From the NCBI GenBank assembly GCA_043739785.1, contig JAYUDN010000027.1, positions 1 to 28,444 on the forward strand: a stretch of DNA of 28,444 nt, read 5' to 3'. Numbering within the stretch: position 1 is the first letter of the stretch; each line of letters begins with the position of its first letter. Below are positions 27,038-28,444 of the stretch, piece by piece. The notes beneath the pieces were generated by a model, which searched no databases, was not told the origin of the DNA, and worked only from the letters and a program-made list of their open reading frames with translations. The position numbers and the translations under genes are program-made. The stretch comes from JAYUDN01 sp043739785 (GTDB taxonomy: Bacteria; Patescibacteriota; Gracilibacteria; BD1-5; UBA2023).

Positions 27038-27745
27038 ATGACTGTATCAAAAGCTCGAAAATCAGAGCAACTGGCGGCCCTCGAGTCAGAACTCAAGGAA
27101 GCTACGTGTATCGGATTCACTTCAAATCAGAAGATTACTGTTGCTGAGGTTTCTGAGATGAAGCGTGAGCTCCGTTCACAGAATGCATATTTCCTCGTTG
27201 CGAAGAAGACCCTGATCCGTATCGCATTCAAGAATGTTTACAACACGGATCTTGATATTTCTACTCTTCCAGGACAGGTGGCTATCGTTATCTCCAAGGG
27301 CGATAAAGTAGCTGGACTCAGTGTAGCGAATAAATACGCAAAGCTCTGGAAGAAGGAAGAGAAACTCGTATTCGTCGGCGGATACCTCGACGGTCGAATT
27401 ATGGACGCTACCGAAACTACCAAGCTTGCTGGACTCCCTTCTCGTGAAGTTCTCCTCGCCAAACTCCTCGGTTCGATGATGTCTCCACTTTCAGGACTCG
27501 CTCGATTCTTCGACGCGGCCAAGAAGGATCTCGAAGCCAAGGGTCTTACCAAAGTGGGAGATCTTACGGCATCAGCTCCGGTTGCAGCAGTAAAAGTCGA
27601 GGCTCCAGTTGCAGCAACAGAAACTCCAAAAGTTGAAGAAGTTGCAGCTCCTAGTGTTGAAGTAGCTCCTGAAGCTCCCGTAGCAGATGTTGCTGCTGAA
27701 ACTCCTGCGGAAGCTCCTACAATAGAAGAACCAAAAGCTGAATAA
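27038..27745 (+). CDS. rplJ: 50S ribosomal protein L10
   Basis: 235 residues; usual L10 is about 165-180. L10 anchors L7/L12 dimers on the ribosome. Core: MTVSKARKSEQLAALESELK, CIGFTSNQKITVAEVSEMKR, LRSQNAYFLVAKKTLIRIAF, PGQVAIVISKGDKVAG, KLVFVGGYLDGRI, LAGLPSREVLLAKLLGSMMS, PLSGLARFFDAAKKDLEAKG. It is followed by an extra Ala/Pro/Val/Glu tail of about 50 residues with the pattern APVA, EAPVAATETPK, EVAPEAPVADVAAETPAEAP, like the acidic Ala/Pro tails of some CPR ribosomal proteins. No TGA codon: all 12 glycines are GGN. A longer start upstream (26981) would read through the leader and is not believable. Confidence 0.96.
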   Translation: MTVSKARKSEQLAALESELKEATCIGFTSNQKITVAEVSEMKRELRSQNAYFLVAKKTLIRIAFKNVYNTDLDISTLPGQVAIVISKGDKVAGLSVANKYAKLWKKEEKLVFVGGYLDGRIMDATETTKLAGLPSREVLLAKLLGSMMSPLSGLARFFDAAKKDLEAKGLTKVGDLTASAPVAAVKVEAPVAATETPKVEEVAAPSVEVAPEAPVADVAAETPAEAPTIEEPKAE

Positions 27746-27759
27746 TTTTCTTTTTGTCT

Positions 27760-27785
27760 CATCCGATGATTTGCCTCATCGGATG
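27760..27785 (+). promoter_or_regulatory. Strong hairpin between rplJ and rplL
   Basis: CATCCGATGA, loop TTTGCC, TCATCGGATG: a perfect 10-base stem. No T-run follows directly, so it looks more like an RNA-processing or stability element than a terminator. Its place between L10 and L7/L12 fits control of their unequal dose. The rest of 27786-27926 is gene-free. Confidence 0.6.
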
Positions 27786-27926
27786 GACGAGGTGAAAATC
27801 TCGATATGTCGATGGATGAAGTTATCGAAGGGGAGGTGAGTCACTACTCATCTGAATATCGTATTCACATTTCCTACGATGATCGATTCATCAAAACATA
27901 ATTTTTATTTCTTTTTATTTTTACCT

Positions 27927-28292
27927 ATGTCTAATTCTGCAAAGATTATGGAGCTCGTAGAAGGTCTTACGATCGTAGAGCTTGCTGATCTCGTTTCCGC
28001 TATGGAAGAAAAATTTGGTGTTTCTGCTGCGGCTCCCGTAGCTGCTGCTGGTGGTGCTGCAGGTCCTGCGGCTGATGAAGAAAAGACAACATTTGATGTA
28101 GTCATGACTTCTGCTGGTGCAGCGAAGATTGCTGTTATCAAGGTTATCCGTGAAATCACTGGTCTCGGTCTTGCTGAGGCAAAGGCTCTCGCTGACAACG
28201 GAGGTGATATCAAGAAGGGTATCAAGAAAGACGAAGCTGACAAGATCAAGGCTCAGCTCGAAGCGGCTGGTGCCACTCTTGAACTCAAGTAA
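27927..28292 (+). CDS. rplL: 50S ribosomal protein L7/L12
   Basis: 121 residues, the usual length. Forms the ribosomal stalk that recruits translation factors. N-terminal dimer domain: SAKIMELVEGLTIVELADLV, SAMEEKFGVSAA; flexible Ala/Gly hinge: APVAAAGGAAGPAADEEKTT; C-terminal domain: FDVVMTSAGAAKIAVIKVIR, EITGLGLAEAKALADNGGDI, KKGIKKDEADKIKAQLEAAG, ending TLELK. No TGA codon; all 12 glycines are GGN. Start ATG has CCTATG context after a T-rich leader without Shine-Dalgarno sequence. rpoB, which often follows, is not seen before the window ends. Confidence 0.98.
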   Translation: MSNSAKIMELVEGLTIVELADLVSAMEEKFGVSAAAPVAAAGGAAGPAADEEKTTFDVVMTSAGAAKIAVIKVIREITGLGLAEAKALADNGGDIKKGIKKDEADKIKAQLEAAGATLELK

Positions 28293-28312
28293 TTTTGATT
28301 TCAAAATGTCTT

Positions 28313-28343
28313 AAAAAACTCATCCGAAAGGGTGAGTTTTTTT
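28313..28343 (+). terminator. Rho-independent terminator after rplL
   Basis: AAAAAACTCATCC, loop GAAA, GGGTGAGTTTTTTT: 7 GC-containing pairs (one G-U) extended by A-T pairs, ending in a T-run. A second small inverted repeat ATTTTGA-TT-TCAAAAT lies just before it (28292-28307). 28344-28444 has no gene that I can see, only the 17-base repeat and a weak ACCAGAA ... TTCTGGT hairpin. Confidence 0.92.
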
Positions 28344-28352
28344 ACTAGATAA

Positions 28353-28369
28353 GGCTCTAGACCAGAAGA
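28353..28369 (+). repeat. 17-base repeat, copy 2 (after rplL)
   Basis: GGCTCTAGACCAGAAGA, identical to the minus-strand text at 80-96, in inverted orientation relative to the window ends. Confidence 0.6.
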
Positions 28370-28444
28370 AATATTAAAAAGTAATTATTTCTGGTAAAAC
28401 TTATAAAGAAGTATAAGAAGTTCTTTTTCTAATTCAATTGTTTC

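Noticed and set aside
1..28444. tRNA, rRNA or tmRNA genes, and insertion sequences.
   Set aside because: I looked for cloverleaf-like and conserved rRNA/tmRNA stretches and for transposase motifs in intergenic regions and saw none; a covariance search was not possible.

Overview
The window comes from a bacterium that reads UGA as glycine (translation table 25), the code of Candidate Phyla Radiation bacteria of the Gracilibacteria / Absconditabacteria (SR1) group. Read with the standard code, most genes fall into short pieces. Read with TGA = Gly, they join into full-length, recognisable proteins. Several TGA codons sit where the family has an invariant glycine: the guanylate kinase P-loop, the MutY helix-hairpin-helix, the TsaD PGG turn and the DnaJ HPDRN-x-GD segment. 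All 25 genes called here end in TAA (17) or TAG (8), none in TGA. I cannot separate Gracilibacteria from SR1 using this window alone.

Layout, left to right. 10-590 (-): a frameshifted, C-terminally short DpnI-type restriction endonuclease. 695-1706 (+): a small unknown protein and a YgjP-like zinc metallopeptidase. 2122-3384 (-): MutY lacking the Fe-S cysteines and loaded with repeat-derived inserts. 3683-9538 (+): a very large membrane-anchored alpha-2-macroglobulin with its thioester motif. 9958-11544 (+): NrdR and a PriA-like protein that lacks the N-terminal half. 11546-16350 (-): an MFS-type transporter, a SpoU RNA methyltransferase, two unknown proteins, a zinc-finger-less DnaJ protein and a probable lipoprotein. 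16462-20783 (+): UvrC, TsaD and a membrane-anchored DsbA-like thioredoxin-fold protein. 20988-22819 (-): an RsmB/RsmF-type rRNA cytosine methyltransferase and SmpB. 22918-23127 (+): a tiny secreted His-rich protein. 23117-26734 (-): a tightly packed operon of PBP1C-like penicillin-binding protein, guanylate kinase, a UPF0489 protein and an unknown protein. 27038-28292 (+): L10 and L7/L12 with an L10-leader-like RNA.

Most genes are core housekeeping: translation (L10, L7/L12, SmpB, TsaD, SpoU, the Rsm enzyme), DNA repair (UvrC, MutY), nucleotide supply (Gmk, NrdR) and protein folding (DnaJ, DsbA-like). The cell-envelope part is a class A penicillin-binding protein plus an alpha-2-macroglobulin, a pair known from other bacteria as an envelope repair/defence module. 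Here they are in the same neighbourhood but not adjacent.

Three genome-wide habits stand out. First, I saw no convincing Shine-Dalgarno sequence at any start; eight starts share the context CCTATG, and recognisable -10 boxes lie only about 15-25 bases upstream of the start. Second, short tandem repeats of 7, 8 or 14 bases and REP-like palindromes occur between genes and also inside mutY, uvrC, the tsaD leader and the rplJ leader, where they are translated or transcribed. Third, the two ribosomal protein genes use no TGA glycine codons, while most other genes use several. No tRNA, rRNA, transposase or CRISPR array was seen.
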